Shown: one piece after another, positions 37,524 through 45,162 of the stretch
Position numbering within the stretch: the stretch's first letter is position 1
Layout of the letters: each line of letters opens with the position of its first letter
NCBI GenBank assembly: GCA_002473165.1
Contig: DKSD01000001.1
Location: 62,409 to 126,408 of the forward strand
DNA: 64,000 bases
Direction: 5' to 3'
Source of the DNA: Succinatimonas sp. UBA7265
GTDB taxonomy: Bacteria; Pseudomonadota; Gammaproteobacteria; Enterobacterales; Succinivibrionaceae
Notes under the pieces: generated by a model
Seen by the model: the letters and a program-made list of their open reading frames with translations, nothing else
What the model was told of the DNA's origin: nothing
Databases searched by the model: none
Made by a program: the position numbers and the translations under genes

Positions 37524-37754
37524 TTGTACGGGTATAGGCACTACAGATTTTCGATGCAGCTGGGGCGCGATGAGCTCCTGGCCGTTTACGGCGGGGTGAT
37601 CCGCCGCATCCGGGTGCGCACCGATGAAGGCCTGGTGCTCGACATCGACGCCGAGCACCTCAAGCGCTTCACCACCAATGACGGGATCTCGGGGTATTTC
37701 GAGCTTACGGTTACCCCGGAGAACAAATTTGTCAGTCTTGAAAAACTGGATTAG
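37524..37754 (+). CDS. DUF2835 family protein
   Basis: 76-aa small protein of unknown function. The pattern YRFSMQLGRDELLAVYGG, IDAEHLKRF and GISGYFEL fits DUF2835, usually found beside pepN/pyrD in gammaproteobacteria. It starts at TTG, 2 bp after the pepN stop, with CAGGA upstream, and ends with TAG, a rare stop here. Confidence 0.82.
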   Translation: MYGYRHYRFSMQLGRDELLAVYGGVIRRIRVRTDEGLVLDIDAEHLKRFTTNDGISGYFELTVTPENKFVSLEKLD

Positions 37755-37764
37755 GGATTAGACT

Positions 37765-38790
37765 ATGTTTCCTTACTTCCTTTATCGCAGCCTGGTAAGG
37801 CCGCTGCTGTTCATGTTCAACGCCGAAAATGCGCATGACTCCGTCATCAGGCTGGGCAGGGTGCTCTCCAAAGAGCCGTTTAAGACGATCTTCTCTCAAA
37901 AGGTCATAGAGTCGCCGCTGGAGGTTATGGGCCTGAAATTCAAAAACCCGGTCGGTCTGGCCGCGGGCATGGACAAGGACGCTGAGGCCGTGGATTTCTT
38001 CGGCGCCCTGGGCTTTGGCTTTATTGAAGTCGGCACGGTGACGCCGCGCCCCCAGGACGGCAATCCCAAACCCCGCATGTTCAGGGTGTATGAGGCCGAA
38101 GGCATCATCAACCGCATGGGCTTTAACAACAAGGGCGTGGACAATCTGGTCCGCAACCTTAAGAACTGCAAATATGACGGCGTGATCGGCGTGAGTATCG
38201 GCAAGAACGAGGACACGCCTATAGAGCACGCCGTTGACGACTACCTCGAGTGCATGGAGAAGGTCTATCCGGTGGCCGACTACATCGCGGTCAACGTCTC
38301 CTGCCCGAACACACCGGATCTTACGGATCTGCAGCAGGCCGACGCCTTCACCGCGCTCATCAGCCCGCTTAAGGAGTGTCAGAAACGCCTTGCCGAGGAT
38401 ACCGGCAACTACGTGCCTCTGGTCGTCAAGATCTCCCCGGATCTCTTTGACAACGAACTGAGATCGCTGTGCGGCGTGTGCCTTGAGCAGAAGATCGACG
38501 GCATTACCTGTACGAACACCACGGTCTCCCGCGATGTCATAGACGGCATGACCCACGCTAACGAGTGGGGCGGGCTTTCCGGGCAGCCGCTGTTCCACAA
38601 GAGCACCCGCGTGCTCAAGCTCGTCTCTGACATGGTCGACAACTCGATCCCCATCATCGGCGTCGGCGGCATCTCCAATGCCGTGCAGGCCCGCGAGAAG
38701 ATCGATGCCGGCGCCTCGCTGGTGCAGATCTTCTCCTCGCTGATCTTCGACGGGCCGAAAGTCATCAAGGATATCGCCAACAATATCTAA
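37765..38790 (+). CDS. pyrD: dihydroorotate dehydrogenase (quinone), class 2
   Basis: Membrane-associated FMN enzyme oxidising dihydroorotate in pyrimidine synthesis, passing electrons to quinone. 341 aa with the class 2 N-terminal helix (FPYFLYRSLVRPLLF), GLAAGMDKD, NRMGFNN, and NVSCPNTP with the class 2 catalytic Ser. It ends with ATC TAA, the six bases duplicated by the IS insertion right behind it, so the protein is intact while its own terminator now lies 2 kb away. Confidence 0.97.
   Translation: MFPYFLYRSLVRPLLFMFNAENAHDSVIRLGRVLSKEPFKTIFSQKVIESPLEVMGLKFKNPVGLAAGMDKDAEAVDFFGALGFGFIEVGTVTPRPQDGNPKPRMFRVYEAEGIINRMGFNNKGVDNLVRNLKNCKYDGVIGVSIGKNEDTPIEHAVDDYLECMEKVYPVADYIAVNVSCPNTPDLTDLQQADAFTALISPLKECQKRLAEDTGNYVPLVVKISPDLFDNELRSLCGVCLEQKIDGITCTNTTVSRDVIDGMTHANEWGGLSGQPLFHKSTRVLKLVSDMVDNSIPIIGVGGISNAVQAREKIDAGASLVQIFSSLIFDGPKVIKDIANNI
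38785..38790. repeat. target-site duplication, left copy
   Basis: ATCTAA, identical to 40772-40777. It contains the last codon and stop of pyrD. Confidence 0.9.
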
Positions 38791-38815
38791 TCCGAATTTT
38801 GCAAACTTTATACTA
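38791..38815. repeat. IS left terminal inverted repeat
   Basis: 25 bp beginning TCCGAATTTTGCAAAC; exact reverse complement of 40747-40771. Confidence 0.95.
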
Positions 38816-38862
38816 ACAATCCGATCCTCTGTCTTAAGGAACGATAACTGGCTGTTATAAAG

Positions 38863-38895
38863 CAAGATCCGAAGAAATTCGGGGCTTGTTTTTTT
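38863..38895 (+). terminator. read-in terminator inside the IS left end
   Basis: CAAG-AT-CCGAA / TTCGG-GG-CTTG with a GAAA loop and a T-run of at least seven. It lies upstream of the transposase, so it would stop transcripts entering from pyrD and limit transposase expression. Confidence 0.7.
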
Positions 38896-38942
38896 GATTT
38901 GTTTTTTAGTATAACTTTACTAGAAACACCAAGGAGGCACCC

Positions 38943-40727
38943 ATGGCCAGACCAGTCGATCCCGAAGCCCCGTACCGGATCTCAGTCCATAAAATCGGAA
39001 ACTACTCTTACGCCTCAACCCAGCCCGTCACCGTGTCCAAAGACGGCAAAAGAAGCTACAGAAGGATCCACTGGGGAAAGATAGACGGCAACTTCAGGTT
39101 CATCCCCCTTGCGCCGTGGCTGCTGGCCTCGGCGGAGGAGCGCTCGAAGCTGATCTTTCCCAAAGAGATAGATCTCAGCGGAGCCGGAGAGATCATGAAA
39201 AGCGGCCTGCCCAGGGCCGAGGGGCAGCACGAAAGCCTGCTTTACGGCGACGTGTGGCTGCTGGAGAAGCTGGCCGATGAAACCGGGATCCGCGCGGATC
39301 TCGATGCCGTGTTCGGATCTGACACCGCAGCCGCGCTGCTCACCCTGGCCGTCTACCCCATGTGCGCCCATCAGGCCTTCTCCCACCTCGCCGAATGGCA
39401 GGACGTGGCCAAAGCGCCCTGCGGCATGAGGCTCACCCCCGACGTGATCACCAGGCTCACCCAGGCGGTCACTGACGATGATCGCATGGCGCTGCTCTCG
39501 CTCAGGGCCGGGAGGATGAAGAAAGAAGAACTGTGCGCCGTGGACACCACCAGCCGCAACGCGTACGGAACAGGGATCTCCGAGACCGCCTGGGGAAAGA
39601 ACAAGTCAGGGCTGAAACTGCCGCAGACCAACGAGGCGGTGGTCTACACGCTTACAGAGCACATGCCCGTGTGGTACAAGACGTTTCAGGGCAACACCCC
39701 GGACTCGCGCGGGCTGAAGATCATCCTCAGAGATCTGGACGCGGCGGGCTTCAAAGATCTCATTCTGATCACAGACCGCGGCTACGAGTCCGTGGCCAAT
39801 CTCGAGGAGTACATCGCCCGCGGGCAAAAGATGATCATGGCGGTCAAAACCGGGCAGAAGGACGTGCTTGGGAAGCTTGCGGCATATGAGGAGACAAAGT
39901 ACCGGCTGCATCCTAAGAGCATGGCGTTTGATCCTGACACCGGGCTGTGCTTTGAGCAGTTTGAGGATAAGTACCAGATCACCGAGGGGGATCAGGTCAG
40001 GGACGCCGACCGGATGAAGCTCAACCTCTACCTTAATCCGGCGCAGAGGACGGCGCAGCTTACGGAGCTTGAGAAGCAGATCGCGCTTGAGGAAAAGGCG
40101 CTTGAAGAGCTTAAGGCCTCGGGAGCCAGACTCGACGACGACGCCACGCTGGGCAAAGCCTACTGCTGGCACAGCCTTGAGTATGATCCTCAGGAGCGGA
40201 TCCTCAAAAGATACAGCCGCAACGAAAAGAAGATCGCCAAAGAAACGGCGCAGGCGGGGTTCTTTGCCAGCCGCACCTGCGGGCTTGACATGGGCGCCAT
40301 GGAGGCGTGCCGCAACTACCGGCTGCGCGACGAGCAGGAGAAGTACTTCGAGGCCATGAAGGGGCTGCAGATGTCGGAAAACCAGGACTGCTCGACGGAC
40401 ACCGGCAAGCACGGGCGGCTGCTGGCGCTGTTCTGCGGGCTGGTGCTGCTCTCGCGTCTTACGGCGGTGAGGAAGGCGAAACTGTCGCGCGAGTTTCATG
40501 ACGCGGCGTCGCTGCTCAACGCCATGAAGCCCATACGCTGGATCTCCCATCCCGGGCAGAAACCTTACTGCACGCCTTTTGTGGGCGCGCAGATTAAGAT
40601 CTGCGAGGCCTTCGGCTTTGATCCTCCGGAAGGCTGCGCGCCGAAGTACCGGACGCGCAAGTCCTCCAAAGGCAAAAGAGGCAGGCCGCCCAAGGCCAAA
40701 GACGTGAAGCTCGATCCTCAGGCATGA
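38943..40727 (+). CDS. IS4-superfamily (IS1634-like) transposase
   Basis: 594-aa DDE transposase. D201 (AVDTTS), D278 (LITDRGYE) and E466 are the likely triad. Around E466 the signature Y459-x2-R462-x3-E466-x6-K473 (YREK) is perfect. A long Lys/Glu-rich insert (about 340-430) lies between the second Asp and the Glu, as in IS1634 members. The C-terminal tail is basic (KSSKGKRGRPPKAK). AAGGAGG precedes ATG. Confidence 0.93.
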   Translation: MARPVDPEAPYRISVHKIGNYSYASTQPVTVSKDGKRSYRRIHWGKIDGNFRFIPLAPWLLASAEERSKLIFPKEIDLSGAGEIMKSGLPRAEGQHESLLYGDVWLLEKLADETGIRADLDAVFGSDTAAALLTLAVYPMCAHQAFSHLAEWQDVAKAPCGMRLTPDVITRLTQAVTDDDRMALLSLRAGRMKKEELCAVDTTSRNAYGTGISETAWGKNKSGLKLPQTNEAVVYTLTEHMPVWYKTFQGNTPDSRGLKIILRDLDAAGFKDLILITDRGYESVANLEEYIARGQKMIMAVKTGQKDVLGKLAAYEETKYRLHPKSMAFDPDTGLCFEQFEDKYQITEGDQVRDADRMKLNLYLNPAQRTAQLTELEKQIALEEKALEELKASGARLDDDATLGKAYCWHSLEYDPQERILKRYSRNEKKIAKETAQAGFFASRTCGLDMGAMEACRNYRLRDEQEKYFEAMKGLQMSENQDCSTDTGKHGRLLALFCGLVLLSRLTAVRKAKLSREFHDAASLLNAMKPIRWISHPGQKPYCTPFVGAQIKICEAFGFDPPEGCAPKYRTRKSSKGKRGRPPKAKDVKLDPQA

Positions 40728-40746
40728 AAGACCGTCACTGGGTTAA

Positions 40747-40771
40747 TAGTATAAAGTTTGCAAAATTCGGA
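40747..40771. repeat. IS right terminal inverted repeat
   Basis: 25 bp ending in GCAAAATTCGGA; perfect partner of 38791-38815. Confidence 0.95.
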
Positions 40772-40777
40772 ATCTAA
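40772..40777. repeat. target-site duplication, right copy
   Basis: ATCTAA, matching the left copy at 38785-38790. Confidence 0.9.
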
Positions 40778-40796
40778 GGGATCTTCTTTTAAGCAG

Positions 40797-40824
40797 GCCG
40801 GAGCGCGGGGCGCTCCGGCTTTTT
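40797..40824 (+). terminator. original pyrD terminator, displaced by the IS
   Basis: GCCGGAGCGC/GCGCTCCGGC with a GGG loop and five T. Without the IS it would sit about 20 bp after the pyrD stop. Confidence 0.9.
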
Positions 40825-40881
40825 CATGCCGCGCTTTGGTTTAGGCGCCATGCAAAGTGCTGTACGGCGCAAAGCGGCTGT

Positions 40882-41331
40882 TTACGGCCTGTGGCTTTGT
40901 GACTGCGGATTGAGCGCAAGGATTTCTAAATCTGTGCCGGAACGGCGCGCGGTTTCACAGAGCACCTTTAAAAAGCCCTCGTAGGCTCCGCAGCCGTCTG
41001 TCCCGGCGATCCGGCCGCAGGACGGGCACAGCGTGATCCTGGCAAAGCGGCGGCAAAGGGCGCGGGCGGCGCGCCGCTGGAATCTTTCGCGCCGTCTGGC
41101 GGCCCTTACGGCCGCAGCTCCGGCGCGCGATACCGCCTTAACCCATGAGTCCGAACCAGGGGCGCATTTACTGAGGCGGCGCCGTGAAGCAGCGAGCTTT
41201 TGCTGCGAGCGCCTGAGAGAGCCCGGGATCCTCGAAAAGTCCGCTTTAGCGGATCCCAAAGCTAAAAGATCTCCGCTTAAGGCAAGCGCGATCCCTTGGT
41301 GTTTGTCCTTCTTGCTTAAAAGGCCCTGCAT
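40882..41331 (-). CDS. truncated, catalytically dead TnpB/IS605 OrfB-like protein
   Basis: 149 aa. GIALALSGDLLAL aligns with the TnpB RuvC-I start GIDLGLK..., with the catalytic Asp replaced by Ala. Then SLRRSQQKLAASRRRLSK and an Arg-rich helix (RRERFQRRAARALCRRF) match the TnpB central helices. The RuvC-II Glu is missing (ITLCPSC instead of a xxEDL), and GAYEGFLKVLCETARRSGTDLEI resembles the following TnpB helix. It ends before the zinc finger and RuvC-III Asp and lacks the N-terminal recognition domains. A strong GAGGAG site precedes its ATG, so it may be expressed. Decayed transposon remnant or a domesticated fragment. Confidence 0.55.
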   Translation of the reverse strand: MQGLLSKKDKHQGIALALSGDLLALGSAKADFSRIPGSLRRSQQKLAASRRRLSKCAPGSDSWVKAVSRAGAAAVRAARRRERFQRRAARALCRRFARITLCPSCGRIAGTDGCGAYEGFLKVLCETARRSGTDLEILALNPQSQSHRP

Positions 41332-41407
41332 GAACCTGTCTCCTCAAAGAAAGGAGCAGGGTAGCAGATCCGCAAAAAACGTGATTGCGGATCTCCGACA
41401 AATGACG

Positions 41408-42064
41408 CTAATCGGAACTGTTATCGTTAAGACTGGATCCAGGATCCGGATAGCTTACGGAGATCTCAAAATCATCGCTGCGCATGCTCAAAGGCGGGTT
41501 GACGCACTGATCAAGCGGCAATTCGGCGTTGTGCCCGGCAACTTTCTTTAGCACCGTGTCCAGATCCACCGGGCGGTAATCGTTGACATCGACCCCGACG
41601 TTATAGGAGTTGCGCAGGTGCCAGGCCCACTTCATGTCGTGCGCGTTGTTGTGGATGTGACCGTAAAGATGGATGAAACGATCATCATAATCGCCGCACC
41701 AGTACATGAGCGGGTAGTGGCACAGCAGCAGACGCCTGTCGCCTGAGATGCGCATCATAAAGAGGGAGTTCATCGAGCAGAGGACATCGCGGAAGTAATA
41801 GCGGTGCCTGGCGATCTCATGATCGTGGTTGCCGAAGATCAGATGCTTGCGCCCCTTAAGTTGTTCGAGCAGGGCGTGGATCGTGCTCATTTCCAGGCGC
41901 AGCGCAAAATCCCCCAGGATATAGATGTCATCCCGGCTGCCCACCGTCGCGTTCCAGTTCTCGATCAGTTGGCTGTTCATGTCCTCAACATCTTTAAAGG
42001 GACGATGACAGTTCCTGATGATCTTCTCGTGGCCAAAGTGAAGATCCGACGTAAAAAATATCAT
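41408..42064 (-). CDS. calcineurin-like metallophosphoesterase
   Basis: 218-aa cytosolic phosphoesterase with all motifs: TSDLHFGH, ILGDFAL, FGNHD, CHYP and YGHIHN, which bind two metals. Related small proteins hydrolyse phosphodiesters; the true substrate is unknown. The C-terminal 40 residues are polar and probably disordered. Uses a TAG stop. It sits between pyrD and zapC, a spot normally without it, suggesting acquired DNA. Confidence 0.85.
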   Translation of the reverse strand: MIFFTSDLHFGHEKIIRNCHRPFKDVEDMNSQLIENWNATVGSRDDIYILGDFALRLEMSTIHALLEQLKGRKHLIFGNHDHEIARHRYYFRDVLCSMNSLFMMRISGDRRLLLCHYPLMYWCGDYDDRFIHLYGHIHNNAHDMKWAWHLRNSYNVGVDVNDYRPVDLDTVLKKVAGHNAELPLDQCVNPPLSMRSDDFEISVSYPDPGSSLNDNSSD

Positions 42065-42502
42065 GGTGCTCCCTAGCCTTCCCGGTAAGGAAGGCGCCTT
42101 ATTGTCTCATGTTCTGAAAAACCCGTGAACGAAATCACGAAAACTTTCTCACCTTGCGAACTTTTAAAAGCCAGGGCAGGGGATTTGCCGCGAAAATTTT
42201 CCGGATCTAAAAATAACTGCAGAGAGTTTGAACGAAAATTATTTAAAAGGAAAAAGCTAAGTCACTTGGAAAATTTGCAAAGCAGAAGGTGATTGCAGAG
42301 CGTGAATATTAATTTAGAAGTCTGGATTAGCAGAGTTCGGACATGGTGATCAAAATTAAAAAGATATGCTGAAACAGGATCTAAAAGATCATAAGTTGAG
42401 CTTAGTCAAAAAAATTTGAAAATGCCTTAACAAGACGGTGAAAATAACTTACAATGAAAACATGAAAACAGACTTTCACAGTCTTTCAGGCAAGGTAAAG
42501 AA
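42065..42502. other. AT-rich region upstream of zapC
   Basis: 438 bp, markedly AT-rich, no gene seen. It carries the zapC promoter at the right end. Confidence 0.6.
42427..42455 (+). promoter_or_regulatory. zapC promoter
   Basis: TTAACA (42427-42432), 17-nt spacer, TACAAT (42450-42455); leader about 40 nt. Confidence 0.6.
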
Positions 42503-43081
42503 GTGATTGGAAGCCAATCTAACGAGTGGAACTGGAACTACAGCGGCGATACGCTGAGCATGTGTTTCAGGCTCGAGAGAGGCACGATTAAAGTCTTCAA
42601 TACCCACTATAAGATCAGAGAGTTACAAACTTTTCCGAGTGCCGGACAGCCGTTTTGCTGTAAAGACGCTGAACTGCTTACCGCTTACCAGGAAGGACTT
42701 TCAGAATTAGGCCTGAACGAAGACGGCTGCCTGGATTTGGGTATAAACGCCGTCGCCTGTGAAAGATTTGTAAGGCCGAGCGCTCCGGTTACGCGCCTGT
42801 TCTTCAGTTTCGGGGACGGCGCCGTTTATCCGGCCGGCAGCGTGGTAACGGTTTACACCCTCGGGCGCCAGGCAGGCGACTGCCTCGTGCTTGAAGAGCG
42901 GGATTCCGACGGACTGGCAAGGCTGATGCTGCTTAATCCCAAGCTTGACATTGGCAGGGGGCTGGCCGTCACCCTGGGCCACATGATCCGGGTTAATCCG
43001 GCTATCCTGTGCTCTTTCAGGGCTTATTCGGTTAAAGAGGCTGAACAGGCGCCAGGCCTTAACGGCAGGCGCTACGCATAA
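42503..43081 (+). CDS. zapC: cell division protein ZapC
   Basis: 192-aa cytosolic FtsZ-bundling protein. Similarity to E. coli ZapC is distant but colinear: WNWNYSGDTLSM near the N-terminus, SAGQPFCCKDAELLTAYQE, INAVACERFVRPSAPV, and the C-terminal ARLMLLNPKLDIGRGLAVTLGHMIRVN. The position after pyrD, as in enterics (pyrD-zapC), supports the call. GTG start with AAGG about 8 nt upstream. Confidence 0.75.
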   Translation: MIGSQSNEWNWNYSGDTLSMCFRLERGTIKVFNTHYKIRELQTFPSAGQPFCCKDAELLTAYQEGLSELGLNEDGCLDLGINAVACERFVRPSAPVTRLFFSFGDGAVYPAGSVVTVYTLGRQAGDCLVLEERDSDGLARLMLLNPKLDIGRGLAVTLGHMIRVNPAILCSFRAYSVKEAEQAPGLNGRRYA

Positions 43082-43201
43082 AAGTTTTAAAGGCTGTGAC
43101 AACAGCCTGGGGATTGCGAAAGCGGTTCCTGAACCTCGGCAAGAGCCAGGTTTGTCATCCTAAGTTGCTGTAGTTCTTAACCTTGAAGTTAAGAAATTCT
43201 C

Positions 43202-43239
43202 GCCCCTGCGGAAGCTCCATCCGCCAGGGGCTTTTTTTT
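43202..43239 (+). terminator. zapC terminator
   Basis: GCCCCTG-CGGA / TCCG-CAGGGGC followed by eight T. An 8-bp dyad TTCTTAAC/GTTAAGAA (43174-43195) lies just before. Confidence 0.9.
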
Positions 43240-43259
43240 GATCTGCGTTTTCCCCCAGG

Positions 43260-43515
43260 CCGCGATCGGCGCCTTAAAGCCCGATCATCAAAAACCCCTC
43301 TCAGAGCTCACCAGAACGCCAAGGAAGGTCGGTGAGCTCTCTGCAATGGGGTAACTCATCCTAAGCCTTAAAAACCGCTCTGTGAAAGAGCCTGATCGCG
43401 GATCAGCACCGGTTTTCCGCAGTCCGGGCCGATTACTCCCGTTTAAAAGTCCAAAGCGGTAATCGCCTGCGGATCCGCCTGTAAGCGCAGCGGCAAGCCA
43501 GGTTGCGCAGGCGGG
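43260..43515. other. densely folded gene-free segment, candidate structured RNA
   Basis: At least five consecutive helices: GATCGG/CCGATC (43264-43286); AGAGCTCACC/GGTGAGCTCT (43303-43340) closed by ACCCC/GGGGT (43294-43352); AAAACCG/CGGTTTT (43371-43416) enclosing two hairpins, CTCT/AGAG and CTGATC/GATCAG; CGATTAC/GTAATCG (43430-43465); CCGCCTG/CAGGCGG (43475-43514). No coding frame of interest. I do not recognise a known RNA family, and the strand is unknown. Confidence 0.45.
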
Positions 43516-44420
43516 CGGAATTCATCCTGATCGCCCCGTGGTTACCTGCTGAAACTCAAACGCGACGGGCATTACCTCAGACAGGAGGGCGCAGAGCGGG
43601 TTCGGTGCTGCAGGGGGGGGGCAAGGCGGCAGACAGGCGGATCTGACTTTCAAAAAGCTGCGGATTTTGCAGCAGAGTTTCGGGCTGTCTCGTGGTTTTT
43701 TGAAAGTTGAAAGCTGTGTGGTCAAAAAACTATTTTTTGAAAATATATTTCTTGATATTTGCTTTTGTAAAAATTGTTTATTTAATTGAATTCAAATAAG
43801 AATATTCAAAGATTGCAAATGTAAAATACTTCATATGAAATTCAATCTAGTCGCTTTGCAAACAGTGGTGATTTTACATTCTGAAAGTTAAATTACAAAA
43901 TTACAAAAATGTTTTTACTTTCATGAAAGTTACTTTCATGATTTTGAAAGCCGTAAATCTGCCCGCTTTCTCCTGTGTAAAACATTCCGATTCTGAATGA
44001 TTACACGTCTCAGAGCAGCATTTAATACTGTTTCGTTTTATGTAGGTAATCACTTTGATTGTTTTTTCTCAAAGCAAATATTTTTTGCGATCCTTTTTTA
44101 CAGATTATTCGAAGCCTTTTGCTGCAAAGGCGTTACTTCAGCATTGTTTGCACGCTGATTATTTGCTGATCGCTTTATTACTTGCCTGCGCAACAGGCTT
44201 TTTTGAAGAAAAATGCGTTTGGGGCGGGAGCGAGTTTTGCAGGTGAGGAAGATCTGTTTTTCACATAGACAGCGGAGGTTTTCAAATCTGCACAGGAGTA
44301 CAGTTTCCACACAGGGTGGCTCCGGACGTTTTGGGATTTGAGAGGTGCTTTGCGGCCTGACTGTGCCCTGCCTCCCCTCCCCTGCCTGTGTTTTAGCTTA
44401 TTTGAGGCGCATCAGGCAGC
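43516..44420. other. long gene-free AT-rich stretch with palindromes
   Basis: No convincing gene. A run of nine G (43613-43621) is followed by DNA much richer in A+T than the rest. The dyad ACTTTCATGAAAGT (43917-43930) is directly followed by another ACTTTCATG, and further CTTTCA/TGAAAG half-sites occur between 43648 and 43950. May be eroded or acquired sequence, or a binding region. Confidence 0.5.
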
Positions 44421-44423
44421 AAA

Positions 44424-44448
44424 AAGCCCGGCACTTTGTGCCGGGCTT
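44424..44448 (-). terminator. fabA terminator
   Basis: 11-bp stem AAGCCCGGCAC/GTGCCGGGCTT with a TTT loop; five A on the left give the U-tract of the minus strand. Confidence 0.9.
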
Positions 44449-44478
44449 GTGTTAGCGAGCCTAAAGCGTGAGCGCTTT

Positions 44479-45009
44479 TCAGGCGTTCTGCTGAGGGACG
44501 AGACCTACCTGGAGATCTTCTGCCCAGTAGATCTGTTTGCTGTCAGCGAAGACCTTGCCGTCGGCAATGCCCATGATGAGTTTGCCGCGCTCGATGATGC
44601 GCTTGAGATCGACCTCATAGGTCACGACTTTGACAGTGTCGAGCACTTCGCCTTTGAACTTGACGGTCTTGACGCCTAAGGCGCGGCCTTTGCCCGGGCC
44701 GCCCCTCCAGCCTAAGAAGAAGCCGACGAGCTGCCACATGGCATCGAGGCCTAAGCAGCCGGGCATCACCGGATCGCCCGGGAAATGGCATTTGAAGAAC
44801 CAGAGATCGGGGTTGATGTCCATCTCGGCTTTGACATAGCCAAGCCCGTGCTCGCCGCCTTCATTCTGAATGTCGGTGATGCGGTCAAACATCAGCATGT
44901 TGGGGGCCGGCAGCTGGCTGTTGCCTTTCCCGAAGAGTTCTCCGCGGCTGCAGGCCAGCAGATCTTCTTTGTTGAATGAATGAATTCCACGCTCAAGCAA
45001 AGACGGCAT
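44479..45009 (-). CDS. fabA: 3-hydroxydecanoyl-ACP dehydratase/isomerase
   Basis: Introduces the double bond for anaerobic unsaturated fatty acid synthesis. 176 aa hot-dog fold. Active-site H75 (FFKCHFPGDPVMPGC) and D89 (GLDAMWQ) are present. AAGGAG lies 5 nt before the ATG. A perfect hairpin GCAGCGCC/GGCGCTGC (45037-45056) sits in its leader. Downstream of crp on the same strand. Confidence 0.97.
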   Translation of the reverse strand: MPSLLERGIHSFNKEDLLACSRGELFGKGNSQLPAPNMLMFDRITDIQNEGGEHGLGYVKAEMDINPDLWFFKCHFPGDPVMPGCLGLDAMWQLVGFFLGWRGGPGKGRALGVKTVKFKGEVLDTVKVVTYEVDLKRIIERGKLIMGIADGKVFADSKQIYWAEDLQVGLVPQQNA

Positions 45010-45097
45010 GGCGACTCCTTAATCCTACTGTTTAAAGCAGCGCCTGACGGCGCTGCCTGATGAAAAAACTTAACTTTGTGATTATAGCCCCATGCAG

Positions 45098-45143
45098 AAC
45101 GCCCTTCCAAATGCGCCGCGCGCGGCGCGTCTGAAAGGGCGTT
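45098..45143. other. hairpin between crp and fabA
   Basis: AACGCCCTT/AAGGGCGTT enclosing a GC-only inner stem. The T-run is on the plus-strand side, so it is not a classical terminator for crp; it may attenuate or protect the 3' end. Confidence 0.5.
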
Positions 45144-45162
45144 TTTGAGGGTAAATCTGATC

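Larger units (their letters stand above)
38791..40771 (+). mobile_element. complete IS element, IS4 superfamily (IS1634-like), 1981 bp
   Basis: Perfect 25-bp terminal inverted repeats bound a single transposase gene, flanked by a 6-bp duplication ATCTAA. Length, duplication size and the YREK signature fit the IS1634 group. Identical ends and an intact transposase indicate a recent, probably active insertion. A hairpin plus T-run near the left end should block read-through from pyrD. Confidence 0.93.

Noticed and set aside
35239..40550. Long minus-strand ORFs opposite pepN (298 aa), pyrD (377 aa) and the transposase (314 aa)
   Set aside because: They mirror the codon structure of well-identified plus-strand genes, lack ribosome sites and show no motifs.
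43522..44246. Small ORFs of 60-67 aa at 43522-43725 (minus) and 44055-44246 (plus)
   Set aside because: No ribosome sites, no motifs, Pro- or Phe-rich random-like composition; treated as non-coding.
44338..44679. 113-aa plus-strand ORF
   Set aside because: Most of it is antisense to fabA and it runs through the fabA terminator.
45098..45143. Rho-independent terminator of crp
   Set aside because: The hairpin is strong but the T-run lies on the plus strand, the wrong side for crp. Listed as a hairpin only.
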